Part shown: in pieces, positions 52,063 to 62,335 of the stretch
Position numbering within the stretch: the stretch's first letter is position 1
Layout: each line of letters starts with the position of its first letter
Assembly (NCBI RefSeq): GCF_024323335.1
Contig: NC_066580.1
Span: 83,809,391 to 83,873,390, forward strand
Source: Lathyrus oleraceus
Taxonomy: Eukaryota > Streptophyta > Magnoliopsida > Fabales > Fabaceae
DNA: 64,000 nucleotides
Direction of reading: 5' to 3'
Position numbers and translations under genes: made by a program
The notes under the pieces: generated by a model
What the model was told of the DNA's origin: nothing
The model's database searches: none
What the model saw: the letters and a program-made list of their open reading frames with translations, nothing else

Positions 52063-53328
52063 ATGGGACAAATTGATTGTATGGGTATCAAATTCAGAGG
52101 GAAAGCTCAGAAACAAAAGTTTGAGGAACTAGCAGAGAGAGAGATGCTACCTAGTTTGTATGCTGATGATTGGGCAATGACTGCCCTTGGACTAAGAGAA
52201 AGTGTCATGTATTTGCTGAGTCAAATAGGGTGGGAAACCACTCCTATCCGAAGACAATTCGTCACTTACCGAAGACTAACGCTAGAATTCCTTAGCTCCC
52301 TGATCTATCTACCCAGCCATGGAAAAGGAATAAGCAGAGGTTTCATTCAGTTCAGAATGTTCAACATGGAGTATCAATTTAACATTCAAGATTTTACCAA
52401 CCTTTTAGGTTTCCCTACCTCTTTTGATACATTCATAGTGAGCCAAGAAGACCTTTTTGAATATAGAGAACTTAAACATTTTTGGGGAAGCTTGACTGAA
52501 AATGACGACCCCGAGGAACCTGAGTTTCTCTCTGGAAACATACATAACCCGACCTTTCGTTATTTCCATAAGATCCTGGCCCACACCCTTTTTGGGAAAA
52601 AGTCAAATATTACTACAGTATCACGTGATGAACTCTTCATCATGTTTTGTGCTTCCCAGAACCGTCCTGTGAATGGTGCCACTTTTATGTTGGCGAACTT
52701 TGACCGCCTTATCCAAGATGAACGAGCACCAATTCAAATAGGCGGATTGATAACCATGATTGGTAATGCTATCGGATTACGTCAACCTATGCTTGACCTA
52801 AGCCCTTTCTGTGGCATTGCGACTATGAGTATACCCTTCCTCTTCAACATTATGTTTATAGCAAACCTCGGGCCTGAAGAGTTTGAGCTTATAATTAACA
52901 ACCAAGTTCTTTGCCTATTCACCTTGCCTAGTCCGAGGACTAGTGTTCATAACCGCAATAACTGGCTCTACAATCTGAACGAAATACCCTCTCCTGCTAG
53001 ATCTACTGAATCCATCCAGGACTATGAGATTTGTGACGACCAGATTCCTTATGCTGAGTCTGACCCTCAGACACCATCTAGTTATTATGATATTGACCCT
53101 CCTCCTCAACCTATCCCGACCGAAGAGTCGGCAATACCCGATCCTAGACATCATATGCCCGGAGATAATTATAACACCATCATTCAAGCCTTGATGTCAA
53201 AACAAGAGTTAGCTAACATGGGACAAGAATTTTTGGGATACATAAGCAGTATGACAAATCAATTCCACGAGTTGCTAAACCGTGTTAACTCCTTTGCTCC
53301 TCCAGCCAGAGATCATGCAAGTGGCTAG
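52063..53328 (+). CDS. Athila-2 extra ORF a, intact
   Basis: 421 codons from ATG 52063 (MGQIDCMGIKFRGKAQK); the frame is open from 52030. A strong acceptor-like TTTTTCTTTTCTCTAG ends 14 bases upstream, suggesting a spliced mRNA. Recognisable pattern: LTLEFLSSLIY, IQFRMFNMEYQFNIQDFTNLLGFP, SGNIHNPTFRYFHKILAHTLFGK, IQIGGLITMIGNAIGL, and a C-terminal Pro-rich acidic part and helix (IQALMSKQELANMGQEFLGY). I recognise this as the type of plant-retrotransposon ORF found after pol in Athila elements; its function is unknown. No clear signal peptide; two hydrophobic stretches (FCGIATMSIPFLFNIMFIA) are too isolated to call an envelope. It is the only intact long ORF of this element. Confidence 0.82.
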   Translation: MGQIDCMGIKFRGKAQKQKFEELAEREMLPSLYADDWAMTALGLRESVMYLLSQIGWETTPIRRQFVTYRRLTLEFLSSLIYLPSHGKGISRGFIQFRMFNMEYQFNIQDFTNLLGFPTSFDTFIVSQEDLFEYRELKHFWGSLTENDDPEEPEFLSGNIHNPTFRYFHKILAHTLFGKKSNITTVSRDELFIMFCASQNRPVNGATFMLANFDRLIQDERAPIQIGGLITMIGNAIGLRQPMLDLSPFCGIATMSIPFLFNIMFIANLGPEEFELIINNQVLCLFTLPSPRTSVHNRNNWLYNLNEIPSPARSTESIQDYEICDDQIPYAESDPQTPSSYYDIDPPPQPIPTEESAIPDPRHHMPGDNYNTIIQALMSKQELANMGQEFLGYISSMTNQFHELLNRVNSFAPPARDHASG

Positions 53329-53690
53329 AAGTTGTTTTTCTTAGTTACTTAGTTTTAGTTTAGGCTATTTATTAATTTTGTTTCACATTATTTTTAATAT
53401 TAGTATTTGTTTTTCTTTCGCATGTTTGCTTTTGTTTTCCAATGTTACATTATGATTATTTTATGAAGCTATTGCATTATTAGTTTATTTTGATCTATGC
53501 AATTTCTATAATTACAAGTAATGATATCCACTATATGCTATGCCTGTTAAAGAAATACATATATTATGGTAGTAGAATAGCATGCAAGACAATTTAAAAG
53601 CATTACAATAGCAAAATAAAATAAGCATAAGCAAAACAAAATAACAAAAAAATAAAATATAATAATAAAAACAAAAGCAGTGACCGTTGC
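53329..53690 (+). other. Spacer between the two Athila-2 extra ORFs (no gene)
   Basis: AT-rich, no domain in any frame; it ends in an A-rich stretch (53600-53680). Confidence 0.75.
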
Positions 53691-53696
53691 AAGCTG

Positions 53697-53942
53697 ACTG
53701 TGTGACGAGCGTCACACTAGCCATCACGGTCGTCACACCAAGTGCCTGTGCCGCCCGTAACACCTCTGTCACGAGCATGACACCTTCAGACTAGGTGAAC
53801 GTTAGTAACCGTTGGAGACACGACCGTTACACCACCCCACTTTTTACCTTCCCCATTCATTCACCCATTTACTCACATTTACCCATATTTATTTATTTTT
53901 CACCCACTCCCTTTCCAACTTCCAATTTTTTTCCTATAAATA
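53697..53942 (+). promoter_or_regulatory. Internal promoter-like module of Athila-2 (LTR-type boxes plus TATAAATA)
   Basis: The palindrome TGTGACGAGCGTCACA (53701-53716) matches the LTR boxes exactly in its core. It is followed by CACGGTCGTCACACC (53725), CCGTAACACC and GTCACGAGCATGACACC (53768-53784). The consensus TATA box TATAAATA lies at 53935-53942, 91 bases before the ATG of extra ORF b (54033). The region between is CT- and CCCA-rich, like a plant core promoter and leader. Confidence 0.65.
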
Positions 53943-54032
53943 CCCACCATACCTTTCTTCATACACCACAAACCATTCTATAAAATACATTTCATTTTCT
54001 TTCCTTTTACTTCTTTCAACCCACTTATCAGT

Positions 54033-55331
54033 ATGGCGGGAAACCAAGAATTCAGAAATATCATCTTCCGATCCGAAGATGATAATTATCAAAGGGAGCA
54101 GTTCGAGCGTTTCCAATAGCGAGGTGTCGTATCCACCAGGTATCCTGATTCAACTTGTTTACAAGAATTAGGATTACTTCAAGGTATACAATGGATGCTC
54201 CGCCTTGCTGATTTAACATTTCTATGCACACACAATCAACCTACCTACCCATCTCTCACCTTAGAATTTTTAAGTTCTTATTCGTACAACACTCCTACCG
54301 GTGAAGACGAGTACTTAACCGGTACCGCAACCTTCCGCATGTTCAACACCGAATACTCACTATCCCAGGATCAGCTGAGTGCCATGCTGCAATTCCCTGT
54401 AGGAGACCGCGTCCACCCAAGAATCCCTCCGAACTCCTAGTGGCAAATAAATGCCTTCGACCTCTTTAGGAAAATATCCGATGTGGAAACCAACAACTGG
54501 GATGTACTGCTTGCTTCGCATATACATAACCCAACCATCCGGTACTTTATCCGCATCCTGCAAAACACAGTTTTTGGAAGACCGAACAACAACAAAGTCA
54601 ACGCCAAGGAATTATTCTTCCTCCAGTGCGTCTTTGAAATGGATACAAAGTAAAACGCTGCTTCTTTCTTATTTCATCATATCCGCACCCTATGTGCTAG
54701 AGGCCGCCAACCTTTCATGATTGGAGGATTAATAACCTCCATACCACTTGGTTTGAATCTAGGGGACCAACTTCAAAATTTACAAGCTCTCCCACCCCTA
54801 TTTATGGATATAAGCTATTGTCGGTCCAGCCGCCTAATCAAAACCAGGGTAGGCGGAAGGTATTATCTTATGGTAAACAACCAAGAAGTCCCAAGCGTTG
54901 TTCTGCCCAACATTGCCCTCACAGATGTCACCAACCCCAACCGCTTCATCTACGATCTGACTGCTCCCGAAGCTACCGAGCCTTCACACGCAAACCCGCC
55001 TCCAGACGAGTTTGAAGAAATGGAGCAAGGTGATCAGGTTCCTGCACAACAATCAGTCCCTCTCAACCCTTCCGATAACGCAGCTGGTCCATCCTCACGA
55101 CGTCGTCGACGAAGAAGGCCAGCAACCAACGACGATATCATGGATGCTATTGATGGTATGCAAGCGCATAATCTCGAAGTGATGCAAATGATGCGCCAGA
55201 TGCAACAACAACAGGAAGCGAGAAATGCCATACTTGACCAGCGGTTCACTGAGTTGCTCAGTAGGTTTGACGACTTAGAAGTACGTCAACGATCACCAGT
55301 TCCAAGAACAAGAGGCGGCAGGCAGCATTGA
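54033..55331 (+). pseudogene. Athila-2 extra ORF b, related to ORF a, with three in-frame stops
   Basis: One frame of 433 codons from ATG 54033 (MAGNQEFRNIIF) without any frameshift. Stops: TAG 54117, TAG 54438 and TAA 54651. It aligns with ORF a in order: [76 protein letters not shown], then an acidic/Pro-rich linker, a basic run (RRRRRRRPA) and a C-terminal helix (MDAIDGMQAHNLEVMQMMRQM). Each stop can come from a Gln codon by one C-to-T change. Similarity to ORF a is low (about 25-30% by eye), so the duplication is old or ORF b was acquired from another Athila. Confidence 0.85.
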
Positions 55332-55373
55332 CTTTAGTTTCTTTTTCTTTTTTCTATTTCTTTTGTTTTCTTT

Positions 55374-55415
55374 GAAACATTGGGGACAATGTTTCATATA
55401 AGTGTGGGGGGAAAA
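55374..55415 (+). other. Internal hairpin plus polypurine module in Athila-2
   Basis: Arms GAAACATTG (55374-55382) and CAATGTTTC (55387-55395) pair perfectly around loop GGGA. Eight bases later comes AAGTGTGGGGGGAAAA (55400-55415). The order and spacing match the module before the 3' LTR (56388-56426: hairpin with loop AGGA, then AAGTATGGGGGAG). Confidence 0.8.
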
Positions 55416-56387
55416 CCTTGTTCTTTCAACCTTCCCTTTTCAAGTATGTTATTTTCCCTTTCATTGTTATTTCCCTTTCTTATTATTATGAAAAAAAAAA
55501 TTTATAATACATATTTATTTTAAGTTAAGTCCCTAGTGTGAAAAATTCTTATTATCTATTCCCCTCAAATTTTCTTGAGCCATAACAAAAATTTAATACA
55601 CTCAATAAGTATAAAGGTTGCTTATTTTACAAAACTTGAGTAAAATTAAGACAAAAATTATTACCGCCCCAACGCTCTAAACAAACCTCAACATGTTAGA
55701 TCAGGAAAAGTACCTATTATACCAATCCCTTAAACTTTTAGTTTTATAGTAACCTCGAGTAGTTTATACAAGAAGTCAGCACCATCTTAATAGCAAACTA
55801 CGTGGAGAGCCGATGAATATAAGTGAATGATTCCCAAAACAAAAAAAAAATATATATATATATATATATCAGAAAATGCACTAATTAAGTTAGGTGATCT
55901 TTACCAGATCATTTAATCTAAAGGTTGCAGATCATACAAAAGCATGATACGAAAGATCCATTATGAGTTGGTTCAGCAGGTATCTGGTGCTGAACTTGGT
56001 AGGGCGGACTACGGTTTGATCCCTCACAATTTGCAATGGACTAAATAACGAAGTTATCCAACTTATGTACCAGAACTTCAAGCTAAAAAGGGGATCAGAA
56101 TCACTAACCGGTCACTCCACTATGTGCGCGAAATGATAAAGGGCTTAATGTGATTTCGCTAGAATGAAAACGGGTGAAATAAGAGTAAAGGAACTAGGCT
56201 AGTTATAATAGCATGACTCGAACTGGTTTGCATAAGGTGAGGTTATCTGAGGTTGTAACGGTAGTTGTTGATGTCAAGATTAAACCCAGGTTACTTCTAA
56301 ACAAGGTTTACTTGCAACCTAGTATGAATTGATGTGTGTTTTGAAATTTCATCTGGCTAAATTTTTAAACGATTTCTATACTGTATC
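55416..56387 (+). other. Athila-2 3' region (no gene)
   Basis: About 970 bp, AT-rich, non-coding, with an A10(TA)n microsatellite at 55841-55869. Confidence 0.75.
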
Positions 56388-56405
56388 TTGCTTGAGGACA
56401 AGCAA
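56388..56405 (+). other. Conserved 18-nt hairpin upstream of the Athila-2 PPT
   Basis: TTGCTTGAGGACAAGCAA, identical to 35901-35918 in Athila-1. Confidence 0.9.
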
Positions 56406-56411
56406 AGGTCT

Positions 56412-56426
56412 AAGTATGGGGGAGTT
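56412..56426 (+). other. Athila-2 polypurine tract
   Basis: AAGTATGGGGGAGTT directly before the 3' LTR start TGATAACA. Confidence 0.85.
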
Positions 56427-58136
56427 TGATAACATGAAATAATATCACATTTTTGGACTCGATTTAATTAAATTATATTATTATTTGTTTCGATTTATTT
56501 CATTTTATTCGATATTACTTGGTATTTTATCTTCTATTTGTCTCAGGTAACTTATTTGAAGCATAAGTGAAAAAGGAAGAAAAGGGGGTGCAAAAAGATA
56601 ATGAGAAGCAAATTCCACTAAAGCCCAGCCCACAATCACAAGCCATGAGCGTTGAAGCTGTGACGACCGCCACACAAGGTGTGACGAGCGTCACGCCCTG
56701 CTACCTTGTGTTACGAGCGTAACACAAGGTGTGACGAACGTCACACCCCTCTCCTATATTTTTGGCTTTTAATGCGCAACAGAGGCACGTTGAAGCCTAT
56801 TCTTCCGCTTGACTCTTGGAACGTGAAGACTACTTACGGAAGGCAATTTTGGAAACCGTTACAAAAGTGGATTGATATAAATAGTTGCTTTTATCCAACC
56901 CTGAAGCCCCCGTCTCTTTCCGCCGTGCAAGCATATTTTACTGCATTACTTTTCTACAGCTTTCTATTTTATTAGCAATTTTTATTTCTTTCTTTTCCAG
57001 TCAATCTTTCAAGCACTTAATTAATTTTTCACACAATAGTTTCTACACCGGAAACTATTGTGTATCTTTTACTGGATCTAACCTTACGTTAGATCATAGT
57101 AGTTTATTCCTTCGCTTTTATTTTCCTGTCCGATTGAAGAGTTCAAGAACAAATCCAACCGGTCTGTGGTGGAGTGTTCAAGATTGCTATTAATTATTCA
57201 GGTTCTTTAATTTATTGTTTTAATTTATACATGCTTTGCATTGCTGTTTATTTATACTGTTTGCCTGAGATGGTTTTATTTAAGCATGATAATTGTTTAG
57301 ACCCGTTTAGCATGTCCGGCTAAGTATTTTAGATACCGGTATGTAAAGTAAGCGGAATGAAGGAATCAAAGCTAAGTTGGTTTAATTTCATTTAAAAATA
57401 AAGTCACTTTTTTTATGGTCTCAATTTACAGGGTTAATCCCAAAGTTTTTGTACGAGAGTAAAAGACGTAAAGAAGTTAAAATCAATAGAACGAAAGTTT
57501 GAGTTTTTTACTGGACAGTATAAATTGGACATTAATTCTAAATCAGGGCGAAAGCAATTTTTAGAGTTAATTAAATTCTAATCTTTTTCAAAAAGTATTT
57601 TTAAAGGTTAAATGTGAGGACGAGAGTTAAGCATTTAAGTTTAATTATATAACCTAAGTCAATAGAGCGAGAGTTTGAGACGAGGGTGTTTAAACAGCTA
57701 TTATTTTAATGAAAAGAGTTTCTATAGATTCTGTTATTTTCAAAAAGTGATTTTGAACTTAACTAATAAGTGACAGCTACGTTAATATAAAGTCATAGTC
57801 TATTCAACAGAGCGAGAGTTTGAGATAAGACTTTTAATCAATAGTATCTACCGAAAAGATTTATTTTAAAAACCAAGAAACCAACGAAGATTTGATTCCC
57901 TAATTACGACGAACTACATACCGATATCCGCTTAATTGATATTTAATTTAGATCTAATTTTAGTTTTACTTTTCCCCCAAACAATCAAAGTATCATCCGC
58001 CTTAGCTTTACGAAGTAACCTTAGAAAACGGTATATCAATTCATAAGTCCCTGTGGGATCGATATCTTTTAAAACTACGTGATAGAACTGTGCACTTGCA
58101 GTTAGTACCCCAAATCGACTCATAAAGTCGCGATCA
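56427..58136 (+). repeat. Athila-2 3' LTR (1710 bp)
   Basis: Same length and ends as the 5' LTR with about 40 point differences. Box cluster at 56659-56746; here the second box is TGTGACGAGCGTCACG. TATAAATA at 56876-56883. Confidence 0.96.
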
Positions 58137-58141
58137 TGAAA
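58137..58141. other. Athila-2 target-site duplication, right copy (TGAAA)
   Basis: Matches 43663-43667. Confidence 0.97.
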
Positions 58142-58925
58142 CAAGGTAGTCATAGCACGTTGATACGTGGCTCCGACGTTCTTCAAACCGAAGGGCATCA
58201 CTCGATAACAGAATGTTCCCCAAGGTGTGATGAATGTTGTCTTATCCATATCCTCGGGTGCCATCTTGATTTGATTATATCTGGAAAATCCGTCCATAAA
58301 TGAGAAGACTTTGAATTTGGCTGTATTATCTACCAACATGTCAATGTGTGGTAGAGGAAAATCATCTTTCGGACTAGCTTTATTCAAATCACAGTAATCC
58401 ACACACATTCGGACTTTTCCTTCTTTCTTAGGCACATGCATAATATTGGCCACCCATTGAGGATATGTAGAAGACACCAGAAACCCCGCATCAATTTGCT
58501 TCTGAACTTCCTCTTTGATCTTCACTGCCATATCTGGATGAGTTCTTCTGAGCTTCTGCTTCACTGGCACACACTCAGGCTTCAGAGGCAGGAAATGTTG
58601 CACAATATCCGTATCTAGACCTGGCATGTCTTCGTACGACCAAGCAAAGATATCAGAATATTCTCGTAGCAAACTGATCAACCCCTTCTTGACAGACTCT
58701 TCAAGGAGTGCCCTAATCTTCACCATTCGAACACAATCCTCAGACCCCAAGTTGACTGTTTCCAGATTCTCAAGATGTGGCTGAATGATCTTCTCTTCGT
58801 GCTCAAGAAGACGGGTAATCTCGTCAGGAATCTCTTCAACATCATCTTCCTCTGCTTCGAATACAGGGAATTCAAAATTGGGAGATGGCGTTGGATCATT
58901 ATGTTTAATGGGTTTTAGAATCAAC
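58137..58925 (-). pseudogene. pol: Ogre-C pol, 5' part: RT N-terminus, cut by Athila-2
   Basis: The minus-strand frame begins after a splice-acceptor-like TTATGCAG (acceptor AG at 58927-58926). A linker (EEIPDEITRLLEHEEKIIQPH) leads into RT: FAWSYEDMPGLDTDIVQH, PVKQKLRRTHPDMAVKIKEEV, ANIMHVPKKEGKVRMCVDYCDLNKASPKDDFPLPHID, SFMDGFSRYNQIKMAPED, TPWGTFCYRVMPFGLKN. It breaks after TTLFHD, where Athila-2 begins; the frame resumes at 43667. The usual VDYRDLN is VDYCDLN, an Arg-to-Cys change at a highly conserved site that one C-to-T would explain. Confidence 0.9.
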
Positions 58926-59184
58926 CTGCATAATGATTTTGAATATAAAATCTTTTAGAAATCAAACAAGGCAATCATTATGCAGATGAAAAGATTGCTT
59001 TTATTCTTGTTTTTAGGGTTTTTTTTATCACCAATTTCATGCAAAAAGCAAAAAGTGAAAACAAATGGAAAAACAAATGTTTAACATGAATTTATTGAAT
59101 GAAATATCATTGTATATATGATGCCAACAATGTCATCACTTCTCCTTTTGGCATGGGAGAAGGGTTTTTAAACAAAGTGAAACT
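58926..59184 (-). other. Probable Ogre intron between protease and RT
   Basis: 259 bp with stops in all frames and T-rich sequence on the minus strand, ending TTCAAAATCATTATGCAG before the RT frame. A donor is not obvious; candidates are GTTAAACA near 59078 and GTGATAAA near 59030. An intron at this position has been described for Ogre elements; the exact ends here are inferred. Confidence 0.5.
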
Positions 59185-61705
59185 TTAATTTGATCTATGA
59201 ATGACCGTAGGAACATCCACAGCGACCCAATTATGGCAGATCCCACCAGGGATGACAAAGTTGTCGGAGTCCGCTGCATCCTCTTCCAAAATAGCAGCAG
59301 CTTCCTCAGCTTGATCGGCATGGATGAAACCTCCACTCTTGAACAACCCTTTATCGTTGAAGACCCCAGAAGAATAGCCAATGCCAGCCCGGGACTTGTT
59401 ATCTTCAAGCTCGATCATTTTTCCTAGACCAGCAACTGCACCACATTCGATGGCCAGTTTCGCATCTCGATAGGAAGCAAATGAAGGAGACCTCTTCTCA
59501 ACAGGCTCGGCTATAGATAAAGCTTGGAAAGGAGTTCCAACTTCATCCTCAGCATCAATGTATGAGAAAGAAGACAAGTGGCTAACCAGGAGAGCCTTTT
59601 CTCCCCCTACCACAACCAGTTTCTTGTTCTTAACAAATTTCAGCTTCTGGTGTAAGGTGGATGTCACGGCGCCAGCCTCGTGAATCCATGGTCTACCAAG
59701 GAGACAGCTATAAGATGGGTGGATATCCATAACCTGAAAGGTGATCTGGAAATCACTTGGTTCAATCTTGATTGGGAGATTAACTTCCCCAATCACAGTC
59801 TTACGCGACCCATCAAAAGCTTTCACAACAACACCACTCTGCCTCATGGGAGGCCCTTGAAATGACAATCTAGAGAGAGTGGTCTTCGGCAATACATTCA
59901 GAGATGACCCAGTGTCCACCAGCACGTTGGACATGGTGTCATTCTTGCAATTCATGGATATGTGTAATGCCAGGTTGTGGTCTCTTCCCTCCTCCGGGAG
60001 ATCAGAGTCACAGAAACTCAAAGTATTGCAAGCAGTAATGTTTGCAACAATGCTGTCAAATTGTTCGATAGTGACATCATGATCAACATAAGCTACATCC
60101 AAGACTTTCTGCAGAGCCTCTCTATGCGGTTCTGAATTCAGAAGCAAAGATAACACGGAGATCTTGGATGGTGTTTGTAGAAGCTGGTCTACAACACTGT
60201 ACTCACTCTTCTTGATGAGCCTCAGCATATCATCACAGTCTTCATTCAAATTGCCACTAGGGCCAACATAAGAAGTAGGAGTCTTTTGTACAGAGGAGGG
60301 TTTAGCAATAGGTGCCGAGTTCGGAGAATTCACAGCATTCCCAACCGGACACTCAACAGAGTCAGCTCTAGCCTGAGGCTTCGGGGGTGCAGAAAACACG
60401 CGACCACTACGGGTCAACCCACTGACATCAGCAATGTTTACAACAGATGGAGAAGGCAAGGGCACTTCTTTCCCATCTTCAACAGCAACAACATTATAGC
60501 GGAATGGAATTGCTTTATCAGATGAATACGGCACTGGACCGACAGGCTTGATAATCAGAGAAGGAGAAACCTTCTGCTTGCTACCATCGTATCGAATGAC
60601 AACAGGCTCAGGGATCCTGAACACAGGAGAAATCACATTAACCTCAAGTTCATCTTCATCAACATTTCTGTTTTGAAGAATCTCGATGGTCCCATCATCC
60701 AGCAATTCTTGAAGATCTTTCCGCACTTGGCGACAGCCCAAACGATTAACAGAGCAGATACGGCATTTGTCATTGTCGTGCTCCAGATGACTGTAATCAC
60801 ACAGCAGACGGTGCAACTCAACCAATGACTGTCGAATATGGCTAAGGTATTTGACCTTGTATTTTCCAGGGCAACCCTGGACCATGTTAACTGACTTCCC
60901 ATGCTCGGGCAATGGGTTCTTTTTAACATTAGGACCGGCGTCCTCAAAGCTCAGAATGCCGCATCTCATAAGGTCTTGAACCTTAGTCTTCAGCTGAAAG
61001 CAGTTCTCCACATCGTGGCCGGGAGCACCCAAATGATAAACACAGTGCAAATCAGGCTTATACCACCACTGAGGGTTGACCGGTATAGCTGGAGGGTCCC
61101 TGGGAGTAATCAATTTCCGCTCTATCAAAGAGGGATAAAGCTCTGCATATGATACAGGAATCGGATCGAAAGTGATCTTCTTCCTTTCATAATTTATACT
61201 AGCTGGATTACTGTTGCGAGGCTGGTAAGTCTGCTGTTGAGGACGATGCTGTTGTTGATACTGTTGAGATTGTTGTTGATTATTGTGTTGCTGATGATGA
61301 TATTGCTGGTTGTTGTCTCTGAAGACAGGTGCTATGTGAGCCACCTGGTGCTGGTTGCTGGCTGAACGCACAGGCTTCCTCTTTGCAAAGGGTCTTCTGG
61401 GTTTCACATGGGATTGCACAGCATGTGCCTCTCCATCTTTCTTCTTCGCAAACACCCCATATCGCTTGCTAGAAGAGCCTTCATCCTTGGTCAGCCGCCC
61501 TTCACGGACTCCTTCCTCTAGACGCATCCCCATATTCACCATCTCGGTGAAGACAGAAGGAGCACTAGCAATCATCCGCTCGTAATAGAATGAACTCAAG
61601 GTCTTCAGAAAGATCTTGGTCATTTCCTTCTCTTCCAGCGGAGGCACAATCTGAGCTGCCAGCTCTCGCCACCTCTGGGCGTACTCTTTAAATGTCTCTT
61701 TGTCC
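59185..61705 (-). CDS. pro: Ogre-C Gag C-terminus and aspartic protease
   Basis: Open from a TAG next to the gag deletion (about 61706) to TAA 59185-59187; the first start-like codon is GTG 61647. Order: end of the gag core (YAQRWRELAAQI, MTKIFLKTLSSFYYERMIASAP), a Gln-rich stretch (61240-61320), the CX2HX5HX4C knuckle (CVYHLGAPGHDVENC), a Cys-rich segment (CRICSVNRLGC), then retropepsin LVDTGSSLNVLPKTTL, AFDGSRKTVIGEVNL and SCLLGRPWIHEAGAV. A glycine-rich tail (GLGKMIELEDNKSRAGIGYSSG) resembles a weak G-patch. The protease itself looks intact, but the polyprotein lacks the first half of Gag because of the 61.7 kb deletion. Confidence 0.88.
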
Positions 61706-62035
61706 TTCTACCCTAGGAACGGTATGCACGACAGAAGGAGGCACAACAATGACCGGGCTAGATGCCGACATGGAAGCAAATGTTGGCGCAGGAATATCAG
61801 GCATAAAGCCAGGAGGCATCCCCCACGGAAACCCGGGCGGCATGGCTGTTGGCACGAAGTGGGCACTAGAAGCTGGCACTGTAGAGGAGACAACCTCAGA
61901 GATGACTGTCCTCTGGGGAGGAGTTGCAGGTGTTGGAGACGGCTGGTTCTGAGTAGCCAGGAAAGATTCCATCAAAGCGCTCAGTCTGGCGACTTCCTCT
62001 TTTAGCTCTTGGTTCTCTTGCTCAAGATGATCCAT
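61700..62035 (-). pseudogene. gag: Ogre-C Gag N-terminal fragment ending at a deletion
   Basis: Starts at ATG 62035 (MDHLEQENQELKEEVARLSALMESF, a short coiled coil), then the Pro/Met-rich PPGFPWGMPPGFMPD and VHTVPRVEG, then runs out of frame (QRDI, stop 61688). Tat-D continues past the same point (VHTLPRVED) for about 150 more residues to the shared KDKETF motif. So about 455 bp of gag core are missing here, with the same six bases AGGACA at both expected deletion ends. Confidence 0.85.
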
Positions 62036-62335
62036 CAATCTGGAAGAGTTGGCTCTGGTGTAGTATCGATGAGTCAGCTTGTCTTCAAAATAAATGAAGA
62101 GCACAGAGTTAGACCACAAGACCAGAGGCTGAGAACAACACCTGCTTATGCAAATGATGCATGCAATGCTCGTGCATATGATTTGTTTTTATTTTCGAAG
62201 GAACTTTTAGGGTATTATTTGCAAATTTTGAATATTAAGCATTTGATCGCATATGGAAAATATCTCATCAAATATATTTGAGAAAAAGAAGTACAACATT
62301 GTTAATCATTACAAGAGAAAAGGAAAATAAACATC
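62036..62335 (-). other. Spacer between Ogre-C ORF1 and gag (no gene)
   Basis: About 300 bp without coding potential, with ATGCAT-rich sequence near 62150-62180. A spliced leader or intron is possible but no clear splice pair is visible. Confidence 0.6.

Larger units (their letters stand above)
43668..58136 (+). mobile_element. Athila-2: complete but degenerate Athila-type retrotransposon (14,469 bp)
   Basis: Two 1710-bp LTRs of equal length, a tRNA-Asp PBS, gag with a 944-bp internal tandem duplication, pol with a frameshift and stops, the post-pol double hairpin, an intact extra ORF, an internal promoter-like module, a second related extra ORF with three stops, two hairpin/PPT modules and the 3' LTR. 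TSD TGAAA. Roughly 40 LTR differences (2.4%) by eye make it older than Athila-1. It splits the RT domain of Ogre-C. Confidence 0.97.

Noticed and set aside
53812..54171. 119-codon ORF overlapping the Athila-2 internal promoter
   Set aside because: It is His/Thr/Tyr/Phe-rich from CT-rich leader sequence and in a different frame from extra ORF b, whose homology to ORF a is clear.
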